A stretch of DNA of 64,000 bases from Kumtagia ephedrae (lineage in GTDB: Bacteria; Pseudomonadota; Alphaproteobacteria; Rhizobiales; Rhizobiaceae): the NCBI RefSeq assembly GCF_003012745.1, contig NZ_PXYK01000008.1:62001-126000 (forward strand), in the 5' to 3' direction. This document shows positions 37,232 through 46,601 of the stretch, in pieces. The notes beneath the pieces are model-generated. The model ran no database searches, was not told the origin of the DNA, and saw only the letters and a list, made by a program, of their open reading frames with translations. The number at the start of each line of letters is the position of its first letter. The stretch's first letter is position 1. A program made the position numbers and the translations under genes.

Positions 37232-38050
37232 ATGGCAAAAGCTCTCCTCGTCGGCAGCGTGAGCGTCTTTCTCGCCGGCGCCACGACCATGGCCGCGGCC
37301 GGGGAGAAATCCGGCTTCTTCGACTGGATCCACGGCGACTGGTATCTCACCGTCGGCGCGGCCGGCTTCGCCGCCCCCGAGTTCGAGGGCGCCGGCGATA
37401 CGATCTTCAGGGCGACGCCGATGATCTCGCTCGGCAAGGTCGGGCCGGAAGCCCGCTTCGTGTCGCGCAACGACAACATCTCCTTCTCCCTCTACGACAG
37501 CGGCGCGTTCCGGACGGGCGCGGTCGGCAAGATCGTCTTTCCGCGCGACGCCGACGACGCCGACGATCTGAACGGCCTGAGCGACGTCGGCTGGGGCGCC
37601 GAGCTCGGCGCCTTCGCGGAAGTCTATCCGACCGACTGGCTGCGGGTGCGCGGCGAACTCCGCCAGGGCGTCGGTGCCCATCACGGCGTCGTCGCCGACG
37701 TCGCCGTCGACGCCTTCACCGACGTGACCGAGACGGTGCGGGTGTCCGGCGGGCCGCGGCTGTCGATGGCTTCGGCCGACTATTTCCGCACCTATTACGG
37801 CGTCGATGCCGGGGAAAGTGCTGCCTCCGGCCTGAGCGAGTACGATCCGGGCGGCGGGTTGAAGTCTGTCGGTGCCGGCGGCGCCGTCACCTGGAAGACG
37901 ACGGACCGCATCACCACCAGCGCCTTCGCCGAATATGCACGGCTGCTCGGGCCGGCGGCCGACTCGTCCCTGGTGGAGGAGCGCGGCTCGAAGAACCAGT
38001 TCATGATCGGCATGTCGGCGACCTACCGGTTCGATTTCACGGTTCCCTGA
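37232..38050 (+). CDS. MipA/OmpV family outer-membrane protein
   Basis: A 272-residue protein with a signal peptide (residues 1 to about 23, ending Ala-Ala-Ala-Gly) and repeated amphipathic strands ending in Phe (Tyr-Arg-Phe-Asp-Phe), as expected for an outer-membrane beta barrel of the MipA/OmpV family. Some relatives scaffold peptidoglycan enzymes, but most have no known role. I start at ATG 37232, since the upstream extension would precede the signal peptide. Confidence 0.85.
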   Translation: MAKALLVGSVSVFLAGATTMAAAGEKSGFFDWIHGDWYLTVGAAGFAAPEFEGAGDTIFRATPMISLGKVGPEARFVSRNDNISFSLYDSGAFRTGAVGKIVFPRDADDADDLNGLSDVGWGAELGAFAEVYPTDWLRVRGELRQGVGAHHGVVADVAVDAFTDVTETVRVSGGPRLSMASADYFRTYYGVDAGESAASGLSEYDPGGGLKSVGAGGAVTWKTTDRITTSAFAEYARLLGPAADSSLVEERGSKNQFMIGMSATYRFDFTVP

Positions 38051-38074
38051 GCCGTATGGTCCGCGGACCGAAAC

Positions 38075-38509
38075 CTATCCAATCAGGCGCGGGTCGATCG
38101 GATGCTCCGTCCGGCTGTCGATCGTGATCGAGGTATTCTCGAGCAGTGCCGGGCTGAGCAGGTAGTTTGTGGTGAACGGCGCGACGACCGACGGCACAGC
38201 CATCACCGCGTATCGGCCTTCGCTGACGAAGCGCGTGCCGATGTCCTGCGTCAGGCCGAGATTTTCGGCCCAGTCGTCCGGCAGGGACGGTGCGAAGATT
38301 TCAGTTCCGTCGGGGACATGGATTCCGAGAAGCTGGTAAGCGGCCGGCGCATCCTCAAGGTCGATATGCACCAGCATCTCGAGGAGTGCGGCCGCCGGAT
38401 GGTCGGCGCAGTAGACGATCGGGGTCCCCAGCCTGTTCCAGCGCGCCGTCGAAAGCTCGCCGCCTCGACCCGAGAGGTCGGCGTGGCTGGAAATGCGCCA
38501 GACGCGCAC
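38075..38509 (-). CDS. RES domain toxin (NAD-consuming, type II toxin-antitoxin)
   Basis: A 144-residue RES-family toxin. The residues naming the family are visible: Arg24 (Ala-Arg-Trp-Asn), Glu44 (Leu-Leu-Glu-Met-Leu) and Ser107 (Val-Pro-Ser-Val-Val), with Tyr33. Characterised relatives (MbcT, ParT) degrade NAD by phosphorolysis or modify target proteins. The start is GTG 38509, only two bases after the antitoxin stop, giving antitoxin-first order and coupled translation. All key residues appear intact, so it should be active. Confidence 0.9.
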   Translation of the reverse strand: MRVWRISSHADLSGRGGELSTARWNRLGTPIVYCADHPAAALLEMLVHIDLEDAPAAYQLLGIHVPDGTEIFAPSLPDDWAENLGLTQDIGTRFVSEGRYAVMAVPSVVAPFTTNYLLSPALLENTSITIDSRTEHPIDPRLIG

Positions 38510-38511
38510 GA

Positions 38512-38964
38512 TCAGGCGAACATGCCGTAGTCGATGCGGTGCAGTTCCTGCTCGACGATGTGAGCGCCGGTCTCCGAACGCAGCAGGTCGATCGGCCGGG
38601 CGTTTTCAAGCGCCCGGCTTTCCTTGCGAAGCCAGCGCTGAGCCTTCTCATGGTTGCCGAAGACCCGGTCCGCCATGTCCGAGATGCGCTCGAGCCGCAG
38701 GACGCGATCGGATTCGACCAGGCTCAACCGTTCGGCTTGCTCCTTCCTGCGGGCGAGAGTGCGCCGGGGGCCGACAATGGCGTGGATTTCTGCGTTGGTG
38801 AAACCTCGATCGCGCAGGGCTTCGATACTGTCGGGCATCAGCCGGAATTCGCCGGCGCGTATCTCCGAGCCCTGGAATTCGCCTCTGTGCCGTCCGACGT
38901 CGATGTAGACGCCGTGGCTCGGCAGCTCTTCCTCGACGATCTTGTTCACCCGGGTTCCGGCCAT
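38512..38964 (-). CDS. Xre/MbcA/ParS-type antitoxin
   Basis: A 150-residue antitoxin for the adjacent RES toxin. The C-terminal toxin-binding domain shows Trp-Leu-Arg-Lys, Arg-Pro-Ile-Asp-Leu-Leu, a Gly, and a terminal Arg-Ile-Asp-Tyr-Gly-Met-Phe-Ala that would plug the toxin active site. The central region resembles an Xre-like helix-turn-helix (Phe-Thr-Asn-Ala-Glu-Ile-His-Ala-Ile-Val-Gly), so it may autorepress. GGAGG sits five bases before the ATG at 38964. Confidence 0.9.
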   Translation of the reverse strand: MAGTRVNKIVEEELPSHGVYIDVGRHRGEFQGSEIRAGEFRLMPDSIEALRDRGFTNAEIHAIVGPRRTLARRKEQAERLSLVESDRVLRLERISDMADRVFGNHEKAQRWLRKESRALENARPIDLLRSETGAHIVEQELHRIDYGMFA

Positions 38965-39254
38965 TGCCGCCTCCAAGCCAATTGCGCTCCAGGATAGGTG
39001 CAATTGGCCTTGCCTTCAAGAAAATGCCGGCCGATGCGCACTTTTCAATACACCGCGGCTCCGTTAAAGAGCGTGGCATGACTTTCGCAGCGCGTAGCGT
39101 CGCCGCCACGATACGAATTACCGGCCCGGCCTTCCGGGCGGCCTGAGGTCGCCGGAAGCCCCGGGAGAATTTTGCCTCGGCGCACTCGCGCTTTTCCCAG
39201 ATCGTGATAGTTGGACGCCTGGCACCTTGCGGCCGGGCGAGACATGGCAAGACG

Positions 39255-42200
39255 ATGACCGACACCACCGAAAAACGCGACTATTCGAAGACGCTCTACC
39301 TGCCGCAGACGAATTTCCCGATGCGCGCCGGCCTGCCGGAGAAGGAGCCGCAGATCGTCGCCCGCTGGCAGGAGATGGACCTTTACAGGAAGCTGCGCGA
39401 GGACGCCGCCGGCCGTCCGAAATACGTGCTGCATGACGGCCCGCCCTATGCCAACGGCAACATCCATATCGGCCATGCGCTTAACAAGATCCTGAAGGAC
39501 GTGATCACCAAATCCTTCCAGATGCGCGGCTACGACTCCAACTATGTGCCCGGCTGGGACTGCCACGGCCTGCCGATCGAATGGAAGATCGAGGAGGAGA
39601 ATTACCGGTCCAAGGGCAAGGCCAAGCCAGACCTGTCCGACCCCGCCGCCATGGTCGCCTTCCGCCAGGAGTGCCGCGCCTATGCGGAAAAGTGGATCGC
39701 CGTGCAGGGCGCCGAGTTCCAGCGCCTCGGCGTGGTCGGCGACTTCAAGGACCCGTACCTCACCATGAGCTTTCATGCCGAGTCGCGCATCGCCGGCGAG
39801 TTGCTGAAATTCGCCGCTAGCGGCCAGCTCTACCGCGGCTCGAAGCCGGTGATGTGGAGCGTGGTCGAGCGCACCGCGCTGGCCGAGGCCGAGGTCGAGT
39901 ATCAGGATTACGAGAGCGATACGGTCTGGGTGAAGTTTCCTGTAAGGTCTTTGACCGGGGATGAGAGGCGTAAGCAACTCTTCGCTGATTTGGCGCATGC
40001 AAACGTCGTCATCTGGACCACGACGCCTTGGACGATCCCAGGCAACCGCGCCGTCGCCTTCTCGCCGCGCGTTGCTTACGGGCTCTATGAAGTAACGGCT
40101 GCCGAGAACAATTTCGGCCCACAGCCGGGGGAGAAACTGGTCTTTGCCGATGCCTTGGCGGAAGAGTCGTTTGCGAAGGCGAAACTTCAATTCGAACGCC
40201 TCCATTCACTAGTCGACATTGATCTTGCCACTTTGGTCTGTTCCCATCCGCTAAAAGGCCTCGGCGGCGGTTACGAATTCCCCGTCCCCATGCTCCCCGG
40301 CGACCACGTCACCGACGACGCCGGCACGGGTTTCGTGCACACCGCGCCCGGCCATGGCCGCGAGGACTTCGACGCCTGGATGGACGCGGCGAAGGACCTG
40401 CGCGCGCGCGGCATCGACACGGCCATCCCCTTCACCGTCGACGACGCCGGCTTCTTCACCAAGGACGCACCGGGCTTCGGCCCCGACCGTGAGGGTGGGG
40501 CGGCGCGTGTCATCGACGACAGCGGCAAGAAGGGCGACGCCAACAAGGCCGTCATCGACGCGCTGATCGAGCGCAACATGCTGTTCGCGCGCGGGCGGCT
40601 GAAGCACAGCTATCCGCATTCATGGCGCTCGAAGAAGCCGGTGATCTTCCGCAACACGCCGCAATGGTTCGTCTATATGGACAAGCCGCTGCCGCAATTC
40701 TCCCCCCTCGGGGGGGAGATGGCCGTGAAGCGGCCAGAGGGGGTAACCTCAGAAGGCACCGCCAGAACGTCGAGCGCTGCCGAGGCTACCCCCACCGCCG
40801 CCTTCGGCGGCACCTCCCCCGCAAGGGGGGAGGGAGCGCCGACGCTCCGGCAACTCGCCCTCGCGGCCATCGACGCCACCCGTTTCGTGCCGGCGGCGGG
40901 CCAGACGCGGCTGCGCGCCATGATCGCCGAGCGGCCTGACTGGGTCTTGTCGCGCCAGCGCGCCTGGGGCGTGCCGATCTGCGTCTTCGCCGACGCCGAC
41001 GGCAACGTGCTGAAGGATGACGCCGTCAACCAGCGCATCCTCGACGCCTTCGAGAAGGAGGGCGCCGACGCCTGGTTCGCGGAGGGCGCCAACGAGCGGT
41101 TCCTCGGCAACGCGCACGACGCTGCCAAATGGACCATGGTCAAGGACATCCTCGACGTCTGGTTCGATTCCGGCTCGACGCATACCTTCACGCTGGAGGA
41201 CCGGCCGGACCTCAAATGGCCGGCCGACGTCTATCTGGAAGGCTCGGACCAGCATCGCGGCTGGTTCCACTCCTCGCTGCTGGAAAGCTGCGGTACGCGC
41301 GGCAGGGCGCCCTACGACACGGTCGTCACCCATGGCTTCACCATGGACGAGGACGGCCGGAAAATGTCGAAGTCGCTCGGCAATACGGTCGTACCGCAGG
41401 ACGTGATGAAGCAGTCCGGCGCCGACATCTTGCGCCTGTGGGTGATGACCACCGACTACTGGGAAGACCAGCGGCTGGGCAAGAACATCCTGCAGACCAA
41501 CATCGACGCCTACCGCAAGCTCAGGAACACCATCCGCTGGATGCTGGGCACGCTGGCGCATGACGACGGCGCGCAGGTGCCGCTGGCCGAGATGCCGGAA
41601 CTGGAGCGGCTGATGCTGCACCGGCTTTCGGAACTCGACGAGGTGGTGCGGGCCGGCTACGACGCCTTCGATTTCAAGCGCATCGCCAAATCGCTGCTCG
41701 ACTTCATGGTGGTCGATCTGTCGGCCTTCTATTTCGACATCCGCAAGGATGCGCTCTACTGCGACGCGCCGTCGAGCCTCCGCCGGCTGGCCTCGGTGCA
41801 GGTGGTGCGCCATCTGTTCGACCATCTGGCGACCTGGCTGGCGCCGATGCTGCCCTTCACCATGGAGGAGGCTTGGCAGGAGCGTTATCCCGACTGCGTC
41901 TCCATCCATCTGGAGCAGTTCCGCGAGGTGCCGGCCGGCTGGCGCGACGATGCGCTGGCGGAGAAATGGCGCAAGGTGCGCAAGGTGCGTTCCGTGGTGA
42001 CGGCGGCGCTGGAGATCGAGCGCGCGAGGAAGGTGATCGGCTCGTCGCTGGAGGCGGCTCCTGCGGTGTTCGTCGCCGATGCCGACCTCTTTGCGGCGGT
42101 CAAGGACGTCGACCTGGCCGAGGTGGCGATCACCAGCGCCATCACGGTGTCGCCGGCGGAAGGTCCGGTGGAGGCGTTCCGGCTCGACGAGGTGGGCGGC

Positions 42201-42353
42201 GTCGCGGTGGTTCCCGGCCTTGCCTCGGGCACCAAATGCGCGCGGTCGTGGCGCTACACCGACGACGTCGGCTCCGATCCGGAGTTCCCGGACGTGTCGG
42301 CACGCGACGCGGCGGCGCTGCGCGAGCTGCGCCAACTCGGCCGGTCTGTGTGA
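39255..42353 (+). CDS. ileS: Isoleucyl-tRNA synthetase
   Basis: A 1032-residue class I synthetase charging tRNA-Ile. His71-Ile-Gly-His74 and Lys703-Met-Ser-Lys-Ser707 are intact. The editing domain shows [12 protein letters not shown] and [12 protein letters not shown]. Two oddities: residues about 482-527 come from a palindromic element inserted in frame just after the editing domain, and the segment 39937-40255 has codon use unlike the rest of the gene. Reading frame and motifs continue through both, so the essential enzyme should be functional. Start at ATG 39255. Confidence 0.96.
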   Translation: MTDTTEKRDYSKTLYLPQTNFPMRAGLPEKEPQIVARWQEMDLYRKLREDAAGRPKYVLHDGPPYANGNIHIGHALNKILKDVITKSFQMRGYDSNYVPGWDCHGLPIEWKIEEENYRSKGKAKPDLSDPAAMVAFRQECRAYAEKWIAVQGAEFQRLGVVGDFKDPYLTMSFHAESRIAGELLKFAASGQLYRGSKPVMWSVVERTALAEAEVEYQDYESDTVWVKFPVRSLTGDERRKQLFADLAHANVVIWTTTPWTIPGNRAVAFSPRVAYGLYEVTAAENNFGPQPGEKLVFADALAEESFAKAKLQFERLHSLVDIDLATLVCSHPLKGLGGGYEFPVPMLPGDHVTDDAGTGFVHTAPGHGREDFDAWMDAAKDLRARGIDTAIPFTVDDAGFFTKDAPGFGPDREGGAARVIDDSGKKGDANKAVIDALIERNMLFARGRLKHSYPHSWRSKKPVIFRNTPQWFVYMDKPLPQFSPLGGEMAVKRPEGVTSEGTARTSSAAEATPTAAFGGTSPARGEGAPTLRQLALAAIDATRFVPAAGQTRLRAMIAERPDWVLSRQRAWGVPICVFADADGNVLKDDAVNQRILDAFEKEGADAWFAEGANERFLGNAHDAAKWTMVKDILDVWFDSGSTHTFTLEDRPDLKWPADVYLEGSDQHRGWFHSSLLESCGTRGRAPYDTVVTHGFTMDEDGRKMSKSLGNTVVPQDVMKQSGADILRLWVMTTDYWEDQRLGKNILQTNIDAYRKLRNTIRWMLGTLAHDDGAQVPLAEMPELERLMLHRLSELDEVVRAGYDAFDFKRIAKSLLDFMVVDLSAFYFDIRKDALYCDAPSSLRRLASVQVVRHLFDHLATWLAPMLPFTMEEAWQERYPDCVSIHLEQFREVPAGWRDDALAEKWRKVRKVRSVVTAALEIERARKVIGSSLEAAPAVFVADADLFAAVKDVDLAEVAITSAITVSPAEGPVEAFRLDEVGGVAVVPGLASGTKCARSWRYTDDVGSDPEFPDVSARDAAALRELRQLGRSV
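40698..40835 (+). repeat. Palindromic repeat element inserted in frame in ileS
   Basis: About 138 bp (46 codons) holding stacked hairpins: CTCCCCCC/GGGGGGAG (40700-40718), TGGCCG/CGGCCA around 40720-40736, CCGCCG/CGGCGG near 40796-40810, and CTCCCCC/GGGGGGAG (40814-40832). Such C-run/G-run hairpins are intergenic repeats in Mesorhizobium-like genomes. Here the element is translated as a Gly/Ser/Thr/Ala-rich linker and keeps frame. A short relative lies at the rluB 3' end. Confidence 0.75.
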
Positions 42354-42361
42354 AAAGATGT

Positions 42362-42384
42362 GGCGGTCGTTGTGAACGGCCGCC
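42362..42384 (+). terminator. Hairpin downstream of ileS, possible weak terminator
   Basis: A 10-bp stem with one G-T pair (GGCGGTCGTT / AACGGCCGCC) and a three-base loop, eight bases after the ileS stop. There is no T run, so intrinsic termination is doubtful and read-through into the lipoprotein gene is possible. Confidence 0.35.
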
Positions 42385-42501
42385 GCATGAAGTAGAGAAT
42401 TAACCATTCTGGCCGACAAACTATCGCCGGATTTGCCGGCCATTGCCGTACCGGGGACATTCGGGCGATTTGAGAGGCTTATCGCGTTGACACTTCTTGG
42501 C

Positions 42502-43191
42502 ATGACGGGAAACCGCCGCGCGGGCTTGACCGCCGCAGGTCTGGTGGCCGCCGCAGCGGCGCTTTCGGGCTGCATGAGCGGCCCTACCTATGGCACGGAC
42601 AAGACCTCGTCCGAGCAGCTCGTTGGCGATGTCAGCAACATCCTGTCGCTGGGCCCGCCCGAGCGCCCGGCGATCGACTACAAGCCGAGGCCGGACCTCG
42701 TGAAGCCCGCAAAGGGCGAAGCCAAGGGCGCATTGCCGGCGCCGCAGGAGAGCGTCGCCTCGACCGCCAATCCGGCCTGGCCCGAATCGCCCGAGCAGAA
42801 GCGGGCGCGGCTGCGTGCCGACGCCGACGAGAATCGCGACAATCCGTTCTGGAAGCCGCAGATCGAGCCGGACATGGCGCGCGCCAATGCAGGGCCGACC
42901 GAGAAGAACCCGGTCATGAACACCCGGCATCTGGAGACCGGCGTCGCGCCGGTCGGCTTCAACACCGCCAAGCAGCAGAACGAGGCGTTCCGCAAGAAGC
43001 TTGCCCAGGAACGCCAGGGCAGCCCGACCACCCGCAGATATCTCAGCGAGCCGCCGCTTGATTATCGCCAGGCCTCCGCGACCGCGCCGACCGGCGACCT
43101 CGGCGAGGACGAGATCAAGAAGGAGCGGCGGCTGAAGGCTGCGGCGCGCAAGAAGAACGACCGGAGCTGGGCAGACATCCTGCCCTGGTAG
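42502..43191 (+). CDS. Hypothetical lipoprotein
   Basis: A 229-residue protein with a lipoprotein signal peptide ending in the lipobox Ala-Leu-Ser-Gly-Cys24. The mature part is polar and Pro/Arg/Lys-rich, likely disordered, ending in a basic helix and Trp-Ala-Asp-Ile-Leu-Pro-Trp. No domain recognised. ATG 42502 is the simplest start, though a TTG at 42487 with GAGAGG upstream is possible. It is convergent with tadA, the two stops being adjacent. Confidence 0.75.
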   Translation: MTGNRRAGLTAAGLVAAAAALSGCMSGPTYGTDKTSSEQLVGDVSNILSLGPPERPAIDYKPRPDLVKPAKGEAKGALPAPQESVASTANPAWPESPEQKRARLRADADENRDNPFWKPQIEPDMARANAGPTEKNPVMNTRHLETGVAPVGFNTAKQQNEAFRKKLAQERQGSPTTRRYLSEPPLDYRQASATAPTGDLGEDEIKKERRLKAAARKKNDRSWADILPW

Positions 43192-43662
43192 TCAGTCGTC
43201 GCGGCGCTCGCGAAAGAAGCGCTTGAGCAGGTCCGAAGCGGCTTGCTCGCCGATCCCCGAATAGATGTCCGGCGCGTGATGGCAGGTCGGCGAGGTGTAG
43301 AAGCGGACACCGCTGACCACCGCGCCGCCTTTCTCGTCCGCCGCCCCGAAATACAGCCTTCTGATACGGGCGAAGGAGATGGCGGCCGCGCACATGGCGC
43401 AGGGCTCCAGCGTGACGTAGAGGTCGGCACCGGTCAGCCGTTCGGCGTCGAGCCGGTGCGACGCCTCGCGGATCGCCAGCATCTCGGCATGGGCGGTGGC
43501 GTCCTTCAGTTCGCGCGTGCGGTTGCCGGCGCGCGCCACCACCGCGCCGTCCACAACCAGCACGGCGCCGATCGGTACCTCGCCCCGCAGCGCCGCGGCC
43601 TCGGCCTCGGCGAGCGCCAGGCTCATGAAATCCGGGCGTTTCACCGGCACATCCTTGGACAT
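43192..43662 (-). CDS. tadA: tRNA-specific adenosine deaminase TadA
   Basis: A 156-residue cytidine-deaminase-fold enzyme that converts A34 to inosine in tRNA-Arg(ACG). Zinc and catalytic residues are His58, Glu60 (Ala-His-Ala-Glu), Cys88 and Cys91 (Pro-Cys-Ala-Met-Cys). Length matches the family. An internal ATG at 43626 is an alternative start. It is divergent from rluB across 55 bp, an arrangement common in Rhizobiales. Confidence 0.94.
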   Translation of the reverse strand: MSKDVPVKRPDFMSLALAEAEAAALRGEVPIGAVLVVDGAVVARAGNRTRELKDATAHAEMLAIREASHRLDAERLTGADLYVTLEPCAMCAAAISFARIRRLYFGAADEKGGAVVSGVRFYTSPTCHHAPDIYSGIGEQAASDLLKRFFRERRDD

Positions 43663-43717
43663 TTCCCTCGCACCTAAAGAACGTTACTGCTACACCCCGC
43701 CCGGAAAGGCAAAGGCC

Positions 43718-45949
43718 ATGGACGACGAACAAAGAAAACCCCCGCGAAAAGGCGGCCATGGCGGCCCGAAGGGCGCCGGTGCGCGCGCCGGCGGCAAGGG
43801 CGGCAAGCCCGGATTTGCCGGAAAGGGGGGCAAACCGCGGCCGCGCTCCGAAGAAGGCCGGCCGGCTTTCGGCGGCAAGGGCGGCAAGCCGTTTCGCGCG
43901 GCACCGGCACGCGGCGGGGCCGAGGGCGATTCCGCGCGGCCGCGCGGCGACAAGCCGTTCCGCAAGCCGCGCGAGGAGGGCGATGCCGGCCGCGCCGAGA
44001 CGCGCGGTGGCCCTCGCGGCGAGCGCAAGCCTTTCAAGCGCTATGATGAGGGCAAACCGCAGGGCGGAGGCAACGCCGGGCCGGGCCGCCGCGAGCGGCG
44101 CGACGGCGGCGATGCGGCCAAGCCGGAGCGCGCCGACCGGCCGTTCCGTGCCGGCCCGCGCCCCGAGGGAAAGCCATTCGCCAGGCGGCGCGACGACGGC
44201 GCTCCCGAGGGCGAACGCCCGCGCCGTTTCGATCGCGACGACCGGCCCAGAGGCGACGGCGAGCGCCCGCGCCGTTTCGAGCGGGACGAACGTCCTCGCG
44301 GCGAAGCGGATCGCCCGCGTCGCTTCGACAAGCCTTCCGGCGCGGGACCGCGCCCCGATCGCAAGCCTTTCGAAAAACGTCCGGCGGGAACGGCAAAATT
44401 CGGCGGAGACAGGAAGCCGTTCGCGCCGTCCGCGAATTCCGGCGAGGCAGCCGGCGGCGAGCGCCCGCGCCGTTTCGAGCGCGATGACCGCCCGCGCGGC
44501 GAAGCGGATCGCCCGCGTCGCTTCGACAAGCCTTCCGTCGTGGGCCCGCGCCCCGAGCGCAAGCCTTTCGACAAGCGTCCGACTGGATCTGGAGGAGACA
44601 GAAAACCGTTCGCGCGGCCGGCGATCTCCGCCGAGGAAGCCGGCGGCGAGCGCATCGCCAAGCGGCTGGCCCGCGTCGGCATCGCCTCGCGCCGCGACGC
44701 CGAGGAACTGATCGCCGCCGGGCGGGTGCGCGTGAACGGAAAGGTGCTGGAAAGCCCGGCTTTCAACGTGTCGACCGACGACGTCATCGAACTCGACGGC
44801 AAGCCGCTGCCGCCGGTCGAGCGCACCCGGCTGTTCCTGTTCCACAAGCCGGCCGGCGTGGTCACCACCAGCCGCGATCCGGAAGGCCGGAAGACCGTCT
44901 TCGACGTGCTGCCGGCTGAGCTGCCGCGGTTGATCACTGTCGGCCGCCTCGACATCAACACCGAGGGGTTGCTGCTACTCACCAATGACGGCGGGCTGGC
45001 GCGCACGCTGGAACTGCCGGCGACCGGCTGGCTGCGCCGCTACCGGGTGCGCGTGCACGGCAAGGTCGACGAGAAGGCGCTGGCCGAGCTTAAGGACGGC
45101 ATTGCCGTCGACGGCGTGTTCTACGGCTCGATCGAGGCATCGCTCGACCGCGAGCAGGGCAGCAGCAATGCCTGGCTCACCATTGGGCTGCGCGAAGGCA
45201 AGAACCGCGAGGTCAAGAACATTCTCGGCGCGCTCGGGCTCGACGTGACGCGGCTGATCCGGATCTCCTTCGGTCCGTTCCAGCTGGGCGAACTGCCGGA
45301 AGGCCATGTCCAGGAGTTGAAGGGGCGCATGTTGCGCGACCAGCTCGGCGAGCGGCTGATCGAGGAATCGGGTGCCAATTTCGAGGCGGACATCGTCAGG
45401 CCGTTCTCCAACAAGCCGACCCGGCGCAGCGTGGACGACAGGCCTGAAGCGGCCGAGCGGGCGGCGGCGCGGCCTCTGAAGATCGGCGAAGGCGGGCTGA
45501 TCAAGGCGCGCGGACGCGACAAGGATCGCATGCGCGAGGACGCTCTGGGCAGGCTTTCGACCAAACCGCGGGGTGGCGGCTTCGGCAAGCACGGAAAGCC
45601 GGAAAGCGGTGGTTTCGCCAAGCCGGAGCGCGGCGCGAAGGATGCGCATGGCGAGCGCCGGCCGAAGCCGGCCTTCGGCGATCGGACACCACGCGGCAAG
45701 GGCGAGCGCGAGCAGCGGCCGATCGAGCCGCCGGGTGGCCGCAAGGCCAATGTGTGGATGGCTCCGGGCGCCCGGCCGTTGAGCAAGAACCACGCCCTGG
45801 AGGAGGAGAAGTCCGCCAAGCGGACGGAGGGGGGCAGCGCGGGGCGCAAGAGGGCGCCGAGTTCGTCGTCGGCTACCTCATCCCCGGCCTCCGGCCGGAC
45901 CCTCCCCACAAGGGGGAGGGATGGCCGCAAGCCGCGCAAGGACGACTAG
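43718..45949 (+). CDS. rluB: Pseudouridine synthase RluB family with long low-complexity extensions
   Basis: A 743-residue protein. Residues about 310-545 are the enzyme: an S4 RNA-binding domain (Arg-Ile-Ala-Lys-Arg-Leu-Ala-Arg-Val-Gly-Ile-Ala-Ser-Arg-Arg) and a RsuA/RluB catalytic domain with nucleophile Asp in Gly-Arg-Leu-Asp-Ile-Asn-Thr-Glu-Gly-Leu. It should modify 23S rRNA helix 89. The first 310 residues are Gly/Arg/Lys/Pro-rich and include a 66-residue tandem repeat. The last 200 are also basic and disordered. ATG 43718 is preceded by AAAGG. Its stop abuts the rsmD start. Confidence 0.92.
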   Translation: MDDEQRKPPRKGGHGGPKGAGARAGGKGGKPGFAGKGGKPRPRSEEGRPAFGGKGGKPFRAAPARGGAEGDSARPRGDKPFRKPREEGDAGRAETRGGPRGERKPFKRYDEGKPQGGGNAGPGRRERRDGGDAAKPERADRPFRAGPRPEGKPFARRRDDGAPEGERPRRFDRDDRPRGDGERPRRFERDERPRGEADRPRRFDKPSGAGPRPDRKPFEKRPAGTAKFGGDRKPFAPSANSGEAAGGERPRRFERDDRPRGEADRPRRFDKPSVVGPRPERKPFDKRPTGSGGDRKPFARPAISAEEAGGERIAKRLARVGIASRRDAEELIAAGRVRVNGKVLESPAFNVSTDDVIELDGKPLPPVERTRLFLFHKPAGVVTTSRDPEGRKTVFDVLPAELPRLITVGRLDINTEGLLLLTNDGGLARTLELPATGWLRRYRVRVHGKVDEKALAELKDGIAVDGVFYGSIEASLDREQGSSNAWLTIGLREGKNREVKNILGALGLDVTRLIRISFGPFQLGELPEGHVQELKGRMLRDQLGERLIEESGANFEADIVRPFSNKPTRRSVDDRPEAAERAAARPLKIGEGGLIKARGRDKDRMREDALGRLSTKPRGGGFGKHGKPESGGFAKPERGAKDAHGERRPKPAFGDRTPRGKGEREQRPIEPPGGRKANVWMAPGARPLSKNHALEEEKSAKRTEGGSAGRKRAPSSSSATSSPASGRTLPTRGRDGRKPRKDD
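44261..44656 (+). repeat. 198-bp tandem duplication inside rluB
   Basis: Two head-to-tail copies, 44261-44458 and 44459-44656, each encode 66 residues beginning Glu-Arg-Pro-Arg-Arg-Phe-Glu-Arg-Asp and ending Ala-Gly-Gly. They differ at scattered positions, mostly conservative. A shorter related unit precedes them from about 44211. The length is a multiple of three, so frame is kept. Confidence 0.8.
45873..45927 (+). repeat. Short palindromic repeat at the 3' end of rluB
   Basis: Two small hairpins, CCGGCC-t-CCGGCCGG near 45884-45898 and CCCTCCCC-N5-GGGGAGGG at 45900-45920, lie in the last codons of rluB. The second resembles the C-run/G-run hairpins of the ileS element, so the rluB C-terminus appears to have grown by acquiring a repeat. 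Confidence 0.55.
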
Positions 45950-46504
45950 ATGCGCATCGTCGGCGGCGACCTGCGCGGCCGGCCGCTGGCCGCGCCGCGC
46001 TCCCAGGACATCCGCCCCACCACCGACCGTGCCCGCGAGGCGGTGTTCAACGTCCTCGCGCACCGCTTCGCCGATCGCCTGGCCGGCGCGCGCGTGCTCG
46101 ATCTCTTCGCCGGCACCGGCGCGCTCGGGCTCGAAGCCATGTCGCGCGGCGCCGCCTTCTGCATGTTCATCGAGGAATCGGCCGAGGGCAGGGGGCTGAT
46201 CCGCACCAATGTGGAAGCCTTCGGGCTGACGGGCCGCACGAAGATCTTCCGGCGCGACGCCACCCGGCTGGGCGAGGCCGGCAACATCCAGCCTTTCGGC
46301 CTGCTGTTTGCCGATCCGCCTTATGGAAAAGGTCTCGGCGAAGCGGCGCTGCGCTCGGCGCGCGGTGGCGGCTGGCTGCTGCCCGGGGCGCTCTGCCTGG
46401 TCGAGGAGACCGCCGCGGTGCCGTTCGGGCCGGTCGAGGGTTTCGAGCTTCTTGACGAGCGCGGCTATGGCGAGACGGTGATCCGCTTCCTCGAGGTTGC
46501 CTGA
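45950..46504 (+). CDS. rsmD: 16S rRNA (guanine966-N2)-methyltransferase RsmD
   Basis: A 184-residue SAM-dependent methyltransferase. Motif I is [17 protein letters not shown] and the catalytic motif is Ala-Asp-Pro-Pro-Tyr, both characteristic of RsmD, which methylates G966 of 16S rRNA. The ATG follows the rluB stop directly, so the two RNA-modification genes are translated from one message. Confidence 0.95.
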   Translation: MRIVGGDLRGRPLAAPRSQDIRPTTDRAREAVFNVLAHRFADRLAGARVLDLFAGTGALGLEAMSRGAAFCMFIEESAEGRGLIRTNVEAFGLTGRTKIFRRDATRLGEAGNIQPFGLLFADPPYGKGLGEAALRSARGGGWLLPGALCLVEETAAVPFGPVEGFELLDERGYGETVIRFLEVA

Positions 46505-46601
46505 CTTCGGCCTCTTTCAGGGTCAAGATGACGAACAATTCACTTTCCGGTCGCAGCGGACCATCCCTATAAGGCCGGACCGACCCGTCTCAGGAGCCTT
46601 C

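Noticed and set aside
40698..40835. The ileS insertion as a frameshift or gene-breaking event
   Set aside because: Its length is a multiple of three and the synthetase motifs, including KMSKS, continue in the same frame.
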